The position numbers and the translations under genes are program-made. The notes under the pieces were generated by a model. It had not been told where the DNA came from, made no database searches, and worked only from the letters and a program-made list of their open reading frames with translations. From the NCBI GenBank assembly GCA_902797065.1, contig CADBRK010000183.1:1-16057 (forward strand): 16,057 bases of DNA. The letters are read 5' to 3'. This DNA is from an uncultured Ruminococcus sp. GTDB lineage: Bacteria; Bacillota; Clostridia; Oscillospirales; Acutalibacteraceae. Positions 7,737-14,604 of the stretch are shown piece after piece (the stretch's first letter is position 1; each line of letters opens with the position of its first letter).

Positions 7737-7836
7737 ATTCACCACCCCCTTTTGTTGCAAATAATGTAGACCAAGGCAGCACGAGTAAGAGATCAATAAC
7801 TTTATTAATTTAGAAGATAAGAAATAATTATCATCT

Positions 7837-7851
7837 TTATTGATATTATAA
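7837..7851. promoter_or_regulatory. Candidate Per box overlapping the perR -10
   Basis: TTATTGATATTATAA matches the Per box consensus TTATAATnATTATAA at 11 of 14 defined positions, with one half-site (ATTATAA) perfect. It covers the -10 hexamer of the perR promoter, where repressor binding would block transcription. A/T-rich DNA makes chance matches easier, so confidence is moderate. Confidence 0.5.
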
Positions 7852-7873
7852 CTCATTTTTCACGATTTGTAAA
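7845..7873 (-). promoter_or_regulatory. Sigma-A promoter of the perR-rbr unit
   Basis: Read on the - strand: TTTACA (7873-7868), a 17-base spacer, then TATAAT (7850-7845). The -10 is perfect and the -35 matches five of six bases. Predicted start of transcription is near 7838, giving a leader of about 100 bases before perR. Confidence 0.8.
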
Positions 7874-7953
7874 GATATTTTTTTACAATTTGGCAATATT
7901 AACCGGACAGAAATCTGAAAAAGTATTACATATGCTTTTTAGTCGGAACTTGT

Positions 7954-8044
7954 TAAACGAGGAGCTAAGCTCCTTCGGCTGGGAGCCGTCCCCGACGGAC
8001 GTATGGAACCCTTAGCCTTACGAGGCGGGGGACATCGACGTTTG
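7954..8044 (+). ncRNA. Candidate structured RNA element, family unknown
   Basis: A GC-rich island in A/T-rich surroundings with many complementary segments. TAAACG (7954-7959) can pair with CGTTTG (8039-8044) to close the domain. Inside are AGGAGC/GCTCCT (7960-7974, loop TAA), CGGCT/AGCCG (7976-7988, loop GGG), CCGTC/GACGG (7986-7998, loop CCC) and GCCT/AGGC (8015-8026, loop TACG). The second and third stems share bases and cannot coexist, and GTCCCC (7988-7993) can alternatively pair with GGGGAC (8028-8033). Competing stems are what a switch or a pseudoknotted RNA would show. No good promoter is seen directly upstream, and no known family (6S, SRP, tmRNA, T-box, common riboswitches) was recognised. 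Strand is uncertain; DNA-level palindromes are the alternative explanation. Confidence 0.4.
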
Positions 8045-8093
8045 TTATATTCGTATACTTATTTAAAAGACATGAAAGAAAGTAAAAAAGCAC

Positions 8094-8122
8094 TTGAAAT
8101 TCATTCAGCAATGTGTTATAAT
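8094..8122 (+). promoter_or_regulatory. Sigma-A promoter of the rimP-nusA-infB operon
   Basis: TTGAAA (8094-8099), a 17-base spacer and a perfect TATAAT (8117-8122), preceded by TG at 8114-8115 that makes an extended -10. Predicted transcription start is near 8129, giving a leader of about 70 bases. This is one of the strongest promoter matches in the window and fits an operon of translation genes. Confidence 0.88.
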
Positions 8123-8143
8123 AACAAAGTAAGACTATTAAAC

Positions 8144-8175
8144 AAGGGAGTGGACAGAAAACAGTCCGCTCCTTT
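8144..8175 (+). promoter_or_regulatory. Terminator-like leader hairpin upstream of rimP
   Basis: AAGGGAGTGGAC (8144-8155) pairs with GTCCGCTCCTTT (8164-8175) across 12 positions with two G.T wobbles and an eight-base A-rich loop. The 3' side runs into TTTATATTT. It lies between the promoter and the rimP ribosome binding site, so it could act as an attenuator for NusA-sensitive autocontrol or as a 5' stabilising stem. The structure is seen; the role is inferred. Confidence 0.6.
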
Positions 8176-8197
8176 ATATTTGATACGGAGTGATTAA

Positions 8198-8677
8198 ATG
8201 GCTAAGAAAAAGGGCGGTAATACCGTTTCGAGCGTGTGGGCATTGGCAGAGCCTATAGTTGTTTCTCAGGGGCTTCGACTTTGGGACGTGCGCTATGTGA
8301 AAGAGGGAGCGTCATGGTATCTGAGAATTTACATCGACCGTGACGAAGGAGTGACCATCGAGGACTGCGAGAATGTAAGCCGTGCCATAGATGCGCCGCT
8401 TGACGAGCTTGACCCGATAGACGGCGAGTATTGCCTTGAGGTATGCTCTCCGGGCATAGAAAGGGAGCTTATCCGTGACGAGCATTTTGACGCGTACATA
8501 GGAGCAGATATTATGGTTAAAATGATTCGCCCGATAGAGGGTATAGGCAAGGAATTCAACGGAGTTCTTAAAGCTTATGATAACGGCGAGGTCACTGTCG
8601 AAGATCACAGCGCCGAGAACGAGGTTACTTTTAATAAGAAAGAAGCTGTTTATATTAAGCTGGATGATTTTGAATAG
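8198..8677 (+). CDS. rimP: Ribosome maturation factor RimP
   Basis: A 159-residue protein that assists assembly of the 30S subunit. The N-terminal alpha/beta domain shows WYLRIYIDRDEGVTIEDCENVSRAID and the family hallmark YCLEVCSPGIERELI; the C-terminal part is the SH3-like domain. The length is typical. ATG 8198 has GGAG seven bases upstream. It heads the operon just behind the promoter and leader hairpin, as in other Firmicutes, and nusA follows after 29 bases. Confidence 0.95.
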   Translation: MAKKKGGNTVSSVWALAEPIVVSQGLRLWDVRYVKEGASWYLRIYIDRDEGVTIEDCENVSRAIDAPLDELDPIDGEYCLEVCSPGIERELIRDEHFDAYIGADIMVKMIRPIEGIGKEFNGVLKAYDNGEVTVEDHSAENEVTFNKKEAVYIKLDDFE

Positions 8678-8706
8678 TATCTAATTTACAGAAAGGATAA
8701 ATAAAT

Positions 8707-9882
8707 ATGAAAAAGAAAAGCGCAAGCACCGAGAATGAGTTTAATATGTTTGAAGCTATGAAGGAGCTTGAAAAAACAAGAGGTGTGCCCGTTACATCTA
8801 TAATCGAAAATATTAAGAAGTCGATCGAAAAGGCATGCAAGAGCAGCCTTGACAACGACGATGTTGTTTTTATCGTTGATGAAGAAAAAGAGATCTTCAG
8901 CGTTTTTATTCAGAAGACTGTAGTAGATTATGTGACCGATCCCAACAAGGAGATCTCCGAACATGACGCAAGAGACATAGACATCAACGCAGAGATAGGC
9001 AGTAAGGTCAGGATAGCCGTTGACCCGAAGAAGCTCGGAAGAATCTCTATCCAGAATGCAAGAAGCGTTATCAGGCAGGGTATCAGAGATAAAGAGAGGG
9101 AATTGACTATCGAGGAGTTCTCAAAGAAGCAGAAAGAGATCGTTTCGGCATATGTTGTCAATATCGACCCCATCTCGGGCAACGCTTCGATCAAGATAGA
9201 TAAGTCGATCGCCACGCTTACAAAGGCAGAACAGGCAGGACTCAAAGACCTTAAAGAAGGCGATGTTGTTAAGGTATATATCGCCGATATACTTAACGAG
9301 ACCGAGCCTGTTCCCGGCAAGAAGGGCAAGAACAAAGGCCCGAAGGCGATCATCAGCCGTACATGCAATGAGTTTATAGAGAGATTGTTCGAGCTGGAAG
9401 TTCCCGAGATCAAGGACGGTATAGTCGAGATCAAGGCGGTTGCAAGAGAGCCGGGTTCAAGAACAAAGATAGCCGTACTCAGGAAGAAAGCAGACGTTGA
9501 TCCGGTAGGCGCATGTATCGGCGCAAGAGGAACAAGAGTAGAGAGAATCGTCGAAGAGCTTGGCGGCGAGAAGATCGATATTATAGAGTACAAAGATAAG
9601 CCCGAGGAGTTTATCGCAAATGCGCTCTCCCCGGCGGCTGTACTGAGTGTTAAGATAGTTGAGGACGACCCGGAAAACAAAGTGAAAAAGTGCGAAGTTA
9701 CCGTTCCCGACGATCAGCTTTCACTTGCGATAGGCAACAAAGGACAGAACGCAAGACTTGCGGCGAGACTCACGGAGTGGAAGATCGATATTCGTCCCGA
9801 AAGCGGAATATATAAAGCTAACGACGATGAGGAGAACATCTTGAGTTCCGATGATACGGACGAGGAGATTGTTGATCTTTAA
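8707..9882 (+). CDS. nusA: Transcription elongation/termination factor NusA
   Basis: A 391-residue RNA polymerase-binding factor that modulates pausing, intrinsic termination and antitermination. Order of parts: N-terminal polymerase-binding domain (about 1-130), S1 domain (about 133-205, ending GPKAIISRT), KH1 with VGACIGARGTRVERI (about 265-280) and KH2 with LSLAIGNKGQNARLAARL (about 336-354), then a short acidic tail (DDEENILSSDDTDEEIVDL). It lacks the C-terminal acidic repeats of E. coli NusA, normal for Firmicutes. AGAAAGG precedes the ATG. NusA in many bacteria feeds back on its own operon leader, relevant to the hairpin upstream of rimP. Confidence 0.96.
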   Translation: MKKKSASTENEFNMFEAMKELEKTRGVPVTSIIENIKKSIEKACKSSLDNDDVVFIVDEEKEIFSVFIQKTVVDYVTDPNKEISEHDARDIDINAEIGSKVRIAVDPKKLGRISIQNARSVIRQGIRDKERELTIEEFSKKQKEIVSAYVVNIDPISGNASIKIDKSIATLTKAEQAGLKDLKEGDVVKVYIADILNETEPVPGKKGKNKGPKAIISRTCNEFIERLFELEVPEIKDGIVEIKAVAREPGSRTKIAVLRKKADVDPVGACIGARGTRVERIVEELGGEKIDIIEYKDKPEEFIANALSPAAVLSVKIVEDDPENKVKKCEVTVPDDQLSLAIGNKGQNARLAARLTEWKIDIRPESGIYKANDDEENILSSDDTDEEIVDL

Positions 9883-9917
9883 GATAATAAATAGACAAGA
9901 TGAAGGGCGGAGTGACT

Positions 9918-10220
9918 GTGGTTAAAAAGAAAATACCGCTGAGGAAATGCAGCGGCTGCGGTGAGATGAAGCCAAAAAAGGAGCTTATCAGAGTCGTGAA
10001 GGCTCCCGATATAAAAGACGATCAGGGAAATGTCACACAAAAGGGTGAGGTTTCTCTCGACCTTACAGGCAAGAAGCCCGGCAGAGGAGCGTATCTTTGC
10101 AGAAGTATGAAATGCTTTGCCGCAGCAAAGAAAGCAGGCAGATTTCAGAAGGCTTTTTCCTGCAATATACCCGCAGAGGTATTTAAAGTCATGGAGGAGG
10201 AATTATCGGAATATGAATAA
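9918..10220 (+). CDS. ylxR: YlxR/RnpM family RNA-binding protein
   Basis: A small basic protein of about 100 residues (DUF448). The family motifs are clear: IPLRKCSGCGEMKPKKELIRVV at the start and KPGRGAYLCRSMKCF later. YlxR of Bacillus has been renamed RnpM for its binding of RNase P RNA and inhibition of RNase P. I place the start at GTG 9918 because GGCGGAG ends five bases before it and the resulting MVKKKIPLRKC fits the family; an ATG at 9900 in frame would add six residues but has no good ribosome binding site. The end overlaps ylxQ by eight bases. Confidence 0.9.
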   Translation: MVKKKIPLRKCSGCGEMKPKKELIRVVKAPDIKDDQGNVTQKGEVSLDLTGKKPGRGAYLCRSMKCFAAAKKAGRFQKAFSCNIPAEVFKVMEEELSEYE

Positions 10221-10530
10221 TAACGTGACGGGCTTTTTGGGGCTTATCAGAAGAGCCGGAAAACTCACGATCGGATGCGATCCCGTTATTTCGTCAATGT
10301 CGGAAGGAAAAGCCGAGCTTGTGTTAATGGCGAGAGATATTTCCGAACACACGAAGAATACCATAATGAAAAACGCACGGAAATACAGTGTACATACGGT
10401 GCTGTCCGATTGCACCAAAGACGAGCTGAGCTTTGCAGTCGGAAAATTAGCCGCAGTTGTTTCGATTGACGACCCGAATTTTGCGAACAGTCTGAAAAAG
10501 AAGCTTACCGACGAAAAGGAGGAATGTTAA
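10213..10530 (+). CDS. ylxQ: L7Ae-type RNA-binding protein YlxQ
   Basis: A 105-residue protein of the L7Ae/L30e/S12e/Gadd45 family, whose members bind kink-turn RNA. Seen: FLGLIRRAGKLTIGCDPV at the N-terminus and AELVLMARDISEHTKNTIMKNA typical of bacterial YlxQ. The ATG at 10213 sits inside the end of ylxR; a GGAGGAGG stretch ends about 12 bases upstream, so coupling to ylxR translation is likely. An upstream in-frame ATG at 10117 was rejected since the extra residues are ylxR read in the wrong frame. It is almost always found between ylxR and infB. Its exact cellular role remains unclear. Confidence 0.92.
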   Translation: MNNNVTGFLGLIRRAGKLTIGCDPVISSMSEGKAELVLMARDISEHTKNTIMKNARKYSVHTVLSDCTKDELSFAVGKLAAVVSIDDPNFANSLKKKLTDEKEEC

Positions 10531-10531
10531 T

Positions 10532-13225
10532 ATGATGATAAGATACAAGGTGAATGATATAGCGAAGGATCTCGGTGTTCCGGCTAAGGAGATCGTTAAT
10601 ACTCTGCAGGAGTATGCCGGACCCGATACAAAGAAAAAGAGCGCTCAGTCTTCATTGACGGAAGATGAACTTAACATTGTTTTCGAGCATTTCACAAAGA
10701 AATTTGAGATCGGCGATCTGAATTCTTACCTTGCTTCCGCATCGAATGAAGAGGAACAGGAAGCAGAGAATGCTTCCGAGGAGAGCGAAGCTGCACCCGA
10801 GATCGCTCCGGAGACAGAACCGAAGGATACAAAGAACACGGATGAAACAAAGGACACAAAGGACACAGAGGGTACAAAGGACAAGAAGGACACAGAGGAC
10901 ACAGAGGAAACAAAGGATTCCAAAGGTACCACGAAAGATAAAAAGGACAACAGGAATAACAGAAGCCCCAGAGAGAATAATAAAGAAAACAAGAAGGACA
11001 GCAAGAGCAGAGACAGCAAGGACGGCAGAGAGAACAAAGAGGGCAGGGAAAGCAAAGACGACAGGAAGAATTCTCCGAGACAGGAGAAGAATCAGAAAAA
11101 TGCCGATAACAAGCAGAAGCCCCAGAACAACAAAAAGCCCGAGCCGAAGCAGGATAAAAAGCCTGCCGACCGCAGGGTTCAGCAGAATGCTCAGCCTGCA
11201 CAGAACGAGCCTGCCGACAATGGGTATTACTCCAGCGATAACGGCGGCAGAAGAGGTTCGAGAGTCATAGATACGAGAGCTGCAGTTGTCGATATCGAGA
11301 GATACAACTCAAAGTATGACGATCTTGCAAGTGAGAAGATCAAGAGCGACAATATCGTAAGCAAGCAGAAGATCAACCAGAAATCCCAGCGCAAGGGAAA
11401 GCCGAAGAATTCCCGCAAGGAAACAGAGCAGGAGCGTCTTAAGAGGATCGAATCGGAGAGAAGGAAGAAGCCTATCACCGTTACGATCCCCGATGAGATA
11501 GTAGTTTCGGAGCTTGCACTCAGACTCAAGGTTACTGCAACAGAGCTTGTAAAGAAGCTGTTCCTGATGGGCGTAGCCGCTTCCGTGAATGATGTTATAG
11601 ATTTCGATACCGCAGCGCTTGCGGCGATGGAATTCCATGCCAAGGTTGAAAAAGAAGTCGTTGTTACTATTGAAGAGAGGATCATCGACGACAGCGAGGA
11701 CAAGGACGAGAATCTTGTCGAGAGAGCGCCTGTCGTTGTAGTTATGGGTCACGTCGATCACGGTAAAACATCTCTGCTTGACGTAATTCGTCAGGAGAAT
11801 GTAACGGCAACCGAAGCAGGCGGTATCACTCAGCATATCGGCGCGTACAGAGCACAGATAAACGGCAAGGAGATCACATTCCTTGATACTCCCGGTCACG
11901 AGGCTTTCACCACGATGAGAGCAAGAGGCGCACAGGTAACCGATATTGCAATACTCGTAGTTGCCGCAGACGACGGTATCATGCCGCAGACGATAGAGGC
12001 TATCAACCACGCAAAGGCAGCCGGTGTTTCGATAATCGTCGCTATCAACAAGATAGACAAAGACGGCGCAAATGTTGAAATGGTTAAGCAGCAGCTTACA
12101 GAGTATAATATCGTTCCCGAGGAGTGGGGCGGAGATACTCCGTGCATACCTGTTTCCGCAAAGAAGAAGATCAATATTGACGAACTGCTTGAAATGGTTC
12201 TTCTTGTTGCAGAGATGAAAGAGCTTAAAGCCAACCCCGACAGAGCCGCTAAGGGTACTGTTATCGAAGCAAGACTCGATAAGGGTAAGGGTCCGGTTGC
12301 AACAATGCTTGTGCAGAACGGTACGCTTAAAGTCGGTGATATTGTTGTTGCGGGTACTGCTGTCGGCAGAGTAAGAGCGATGACAAACTACAAGGGTGAA
12401 AAGGTTCAGGAGGCAGGTCCGTCATATCCTGTTGAGATCACAGGTCTTGACGATGTTCCTTCGGGCGGCGACACATTCAACGCAGTTTCGGATGAACGTC
12501 TTGCAAGAGAACTTGTTGAGCAGAGAAAATCTCAGGCTAAAGAAGAGCTGTTTAATGCTCAGAAGCCTTCTATGGTTACTCTTGACAATCTCTTTGAGCA
12601 GATGCAGCTCGGCGATGTCAAGGAGCTTAAGATAATCGTAAAAGCAGATGTTCAGGGTTCTGTAGAAGCTGTAAAGCAGTCGCTCGAAAAACTCTCCAAC
12701 GACGAAGTAAGAGTAAATGTTATCCACGGCGCAGTCGGCGCTATCCGTGAATCCGATGTTATGCTTGCGGCTGCTTCGAGCGCAATTATTGTCGGCTTCA
12801 ATGTAAGACCCGACCCCGTTGCGGAGGAGAGCGCAAAGCGTGACGGCGTAGACCTCAGATGCTACAGGATCATCTATGACTGCATTGAGGAGATCGAGGC
12901 TGCTATGAAGGGTATGCTTGCACCCAAGACGAGAGAAGTCGTACTCGGCAGAGCGGAATGCAGAAGCGTTATCAAGATCAAGAATGTCGGATTTATCGCA
13001 GGATCTTATGTCCTCACGGGTAAAGTCGCAAGGAATTCTCAGGTCAGAGTTGTGCGTGACGGTATCGTAATATTCGAGGATACAATGAGTTCGCTGCAGA
13101 GATTTAAGGACTCCGTAAAAGAGGTTACCGCAGGCTTTGAGTGCGGTATCGGACTTGAAAAGTTCTCAGACCTCAAAGAAGGAGATATTCTTGAATCGTT
13201 TATAATAGAAGAATACAGAGATTAA
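10532..13225 (+). CDS. infB: Translation initiation factor IF-2
   Basis: An 897-residue GTPase that brings initiator fMet-tRNA to the 30S subunit and promotes subunit joining. Parts in order: an IF2_N module (about 1-60); a long hydrophilic linker (about 65-300) rich in Lys, Asp, Glu, Asn, Thr; a second IF2_N module (about 313-372); the G domain with GHVDHGKT (406-413), GGITQHIGAY, DTPGHEAF, NKID and SAK; then domains II, III and the tRNA-binding C2 domain ending near EGDILESFII. All GTPase motifs are intact. AAAGGAGG at 10515-10522 is nine bases before the ATG. The linker holds a 9-base repeat tract described separately. Only one base separates it from ylxQ. Confidence 0.97.
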   Translation: MMIRYKVNDIAKDLGVPAKEIVNTLQEYAGPDTKKKSAQSSLTEDELNIVFEHFTKKFEIGDLNSYLASASNEEEQEAENASEESEAAPEIAPETEPKDTKNTDETKDTKDTEGTKDKKDTEDTEETKDSKGTTKDKKDNRNNRSPRENNKENKKDSKSRDSKDGRENKEGRESKDDRKNSPRQEKNQKNADNKQKPQNNKKPEPKQDKKPADRRVQQNAQPAQNEPADNGYYSSDNGGRRGSRVIDTRAAVVDIERYNSKYDDLASEKIKSDNIVSKQKINQKSQRKGKPKNSRKETEQERLKRIESERRKKPITVTIPDEIVVSELALRLKVTATELVKKLFLMGVAASVNDVIDFDTAALAAMEFHAKVEKEVVVTIEERIIDDSEDKDENLVERAPVVVVMGHVDHGKTSLLDVIRQENVTATEAGGITQHIGAYRAQINGKEITFLDTPGHEAFTTMRARGAQVTDIAILVVAADDGIMPQTIEAINHAKAAGVSIIVAINKIDKDGANVEMVKQQLTEYNIVPEEWGGDTPCIPVSAKKKINIDELLEMVLLVAEMKELKANPDRAAKGTVIEARLDKGKGPVATMLVQNGTLKVGDIVVAGTAVGRVRAMTNYKGEKVQEAGPSYPVEITGLDDVPSGGDTFNAVSDERLARELVEQRKSQAKEELFNAQKPSMVTLDNLFEQMQLGDVKELKIIVKADVQGSVEAVKQSLEKLSNDEVRVNVIHGAVGAIRESDVMLAAASSAIIVGFNVRPDPVAEESAKRDGVDLRCYRIIYDCIEEIEAAMKGMLAPKTREVVLGRAECRSVIKIKNVGFIAGSYVLTGKVARNSQVRVVRDGIVIFEDTMSSLQRFKDSVKEVTAGFECGIGLEKFSDLKEGDILESFIIEEYRD
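10825..10935 (+). repeat. Degenerate 9-base tandem repeat in the infB linker
   Basis: About a dozen imperfect copies of a 9-base unit of the type ACAAAGGAC / ACAGAGGAC, read in frame as KDT, EDT, EET or KDK tripeptides (roughly IF2 residues 98-135). Copies differ by single bases. Unit length is a multiple of three, so copy changes would not shift the frame. Confidence 0.75.
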
Positions 13226-13237
13226 TAAAAACTTTCG

Positions 13238-13280
13238 GGATATGAGAGCGGCAGTACGAAAAACAGCTGTTCTCATATTC
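13238..13280 (+). other. Long hairpin in the infB-rbfA spacer
   Basis: Segment 13238-13254 can pair with 13264-13280 at 16 of 17 positions (three G.T wobbles, one A.A mismatch), core ATATGAGA/TCTCATAT, with a nine-base loop TACGAAAAA. No T-run follows, so it is not an intrinsic terminator. It lies between the infB stop and the rbfA ribosome binding site (AAGGAG). It may be an RNase processing or message-stability element. Confidence 0.6.
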
Positions 13281-13300
13281 GGCACTAAAAGGAGAAAAAT

Positions 13301-13672
13301 ATGGCAAGTCACAGAATGGGAAGAACCACAGAGGATATAAAGCGTGAGCTTACCGCAATTTTCAGAGAACTGAAAGACCCCCGTGTGGCTAAGTCTATGA
13401 TAAGCATCGTTCGTGTTGAGGTGTCTAATGATCTCAGCTACTGCAAGGTGTTTGTCAGCGCAATGGAGGGACTTGACAAGGCTAAAGAAGCCGTAAAAGG
13501 ACTGAAATCTGCAAGCGGGTATATACGTCACGAGATAGGATCACGACTTACGCTGCGCCACGTACCGGCAATGATATTTGAAGCTACCGATTCGATAGAA
13601 TACAGCGCAAATATTTCAAGAATACTTGGCGAGCTTGACATAAAGGATGATGAAGATGAACAGCCTGAATGA
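13301..13672 (+). CDS. rbfA: 30S ribosome-binding factor RbfA
   Basis: A 123-residue KH-like protein needed for late maturation of the 30S subunit and 16S rRNA 5' processing. The N-terminus (MASHRMGRTTEDIKRELTAIFRELKDPRV) and the following ISIVRVEVSNDLSYCKVFVS strand are typical; RLTLRHVPAMIFEATDSIEYSANIS matches the conserved C-terminal part. AAAAGGAG lies about seven bases before the ATG. Its last 17 bases overlap the start of nrnA. Confidence 0.95.
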   Translation: MASHRMGRTTEDIKRELTAIFRELKDPRVAKSMISIVRVEVSNDLSYCKVFVSAMEGLDKAKEAVKGLKSASGYIRHEIGSRLTLRHVPAMIFEATDSIEYSANISRILGELDIKDDEDEQPE

Positions 13673-14603
13673 GATAACCGAGTTTATAAAAGGCAGGGAT
13701 AACTTTGTTATTCTGACTCATATTTACCCCGACGGCGACACTCTGGGTTCTGCGTATGCGTTATGCAGAGCGCTCAGAACGCTTAAGAAAAACGCAAATG
13801 TTCTTATACACGGCGACCTTGCGGATAAATACTCATATCTTGAAAAAGATATGAAAGAGCAGGTTTTTGACTGCGAAACTGTCGTTACAGTAGATATTGC
13901 GTCTCCGTCGCTGATGGGTGATTTCAGAGAAGAATACGAAGATAAGATTGATGTATGCATAGATCATCACGCTGCAAACGACATGAATGCGCGCATGAAA
14001 TACGTTGACGCGGACGCTGCTTCCAACTGCGAGAATATCTATCGTCTTATCGAACTTCTTGATATAGAAATAGACCCCGCACTGGCAGACTGCATTTATA
14101 CGGGAATATGTACCGACACGGGATGCTTCAAGTTTACCAATGTTACGCCGGACACTATGCGTATTGCCGCAAAGCTTATGGAGTGCGGCTGCAGAAGCGC
14201 CGAGATCAACAGAGTGATGTTTGATACTAAATCATTGGCGAGGATAAATATAGAACGTGAAGTTCTCAATACGCTGCGTTTTTATGCCGACAACAAAATA
14301 GCAGTTGTTTACACAACCCGCGATATGGAGAAACGCGCAGGCGCAGTGGATCAGGATCTGGAAGGAATTGCAGCAATCCCCAGACAGATCGAAGGCGTTT
14401 GTACCGGAGTTACCCTAAAAGAAAAGGGTGACAACTACTACCGCATAAGCGTACGCACAAACGGAGATCACGACGCTTCGATGATATGCGGAAAACTCGG
14501 CGGAGGCGGTCATTTTGCCGCAGCGGGCTGTTCCGTAAACGGTACACTCGAAGAAGCTATAAAAGCGATCGTCCGTGCGTGTGTCGAGGAACTTGGCCGC
14601 TGA
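13656..14603 (+). CDS. nrnA: DHH/DHHA1 phosphoesterase, NrnA-like oligoribonuclease/pAp phosphatase
   Basis: A 315-residue bifunctional phosphoesterase; family members degrade short RNA oligomers and dephosphorylate pAp. Manganese-binding motifs seen: THIYPDGDTLGS (Asp26, Asp28), a further Asp in VTVDIAS, DHH at 103-105, and the C-terminal DHHA1 substrate motif GGGGHFAAAG (about 282-291). Of three close ATGs (13647, 13650, 13656) the last is preferred because AAAGG ends at 13646 and leaves proper spacing. The overlap with rbfA implies coupling. Placement between rbfA and truB is standard in Firmicutes. Whether it acts more on nanoRNA or pAp cannot be told. Confidence 0.92.
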   Translation: MNSLNEITEFIKGRDNFVILTHIYPDGDTLGSAYALCRALRTLKKNANVLIHGDLADKYSYLEKDMKEQVFDCETVVTVDIASPSLMGDFREEYEDKIDVCIDHHAANDMNARMKYVDADAASNCENIYRLIELLDIEIDPALADCIYTGICTDTGCFKFTNVTPDTMRIAAKLMECGCRSAEINRVMFDTKSLARINIEREVLNTLRFYADNKIAVVYTTRDMEKRAGAVDQDLEGIAAIPRQIEGVCTGVTLKEKGDNYYRISVRTNGDHDASMICGKLGGGGHFAAAGCSVNGTLEEAIKAIVRACVEELGR

Positions 14604-14604
14604 T

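Larger units (their letters stand above)
7857..8197. other. Divergent intergenic region perR / rimP
   Basis: This 341-base gap holds no convincing gene. From left to right: the -35 of the perR promoter; an A/T-rich stretch containing an imperfect inverted repeat (AAAAAG at 7919-7924 and CTTTTT at 7935-7940, approximate); a clearly GC-richer block at 7954-8044 with nested hairpins; an A/T-rich spacer; the rimP promoter at 8094-8122; and a leader hairpin at 8144-8175 before the rimP ribosome binding site (GGAG, 8187-8190). Confidence 0.8.

Noticed and set aside
7737..7856. A 40-residue N-terminal extension of PerR from ATG 7856
   Set aside because: That ATG lies between the -35 and -10 of the predicted promoter, so it would not be transcribed; ATG 7736 has a strong ribosome binding site and gives normal family length.
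8003..8197. A 64-codon + strand open frame ahead of rimP
   Set aside because: It runs through the rimP promoter and leader hairpin, has no ribosome binding site, and its start lies within the GC-rich hairpin block.
8928..9680. A 250-codon minus-strand open frame inside nusA
   Set aside because: It is fully antisense to a clearly conserved NusA, is Ser/Ile/Leu-rich with no recognisable domain, and reflects codon bias of the real gene.
10692..11201. Minus-strand frames rich in Cys/Pro/Ser/Leu opposite the IF2 linker
   Set aside because: The striking CPLCPLC-type pattern is only the reverse reading of the AAGGACACA-type repeat in infB, with no start signal.
11309..12010. A 233-codon minus-strand open frame inside infB
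   Set aside because: It is antisense to the IF2_N and G domains, which are intact; composition is that of a shadow frame.
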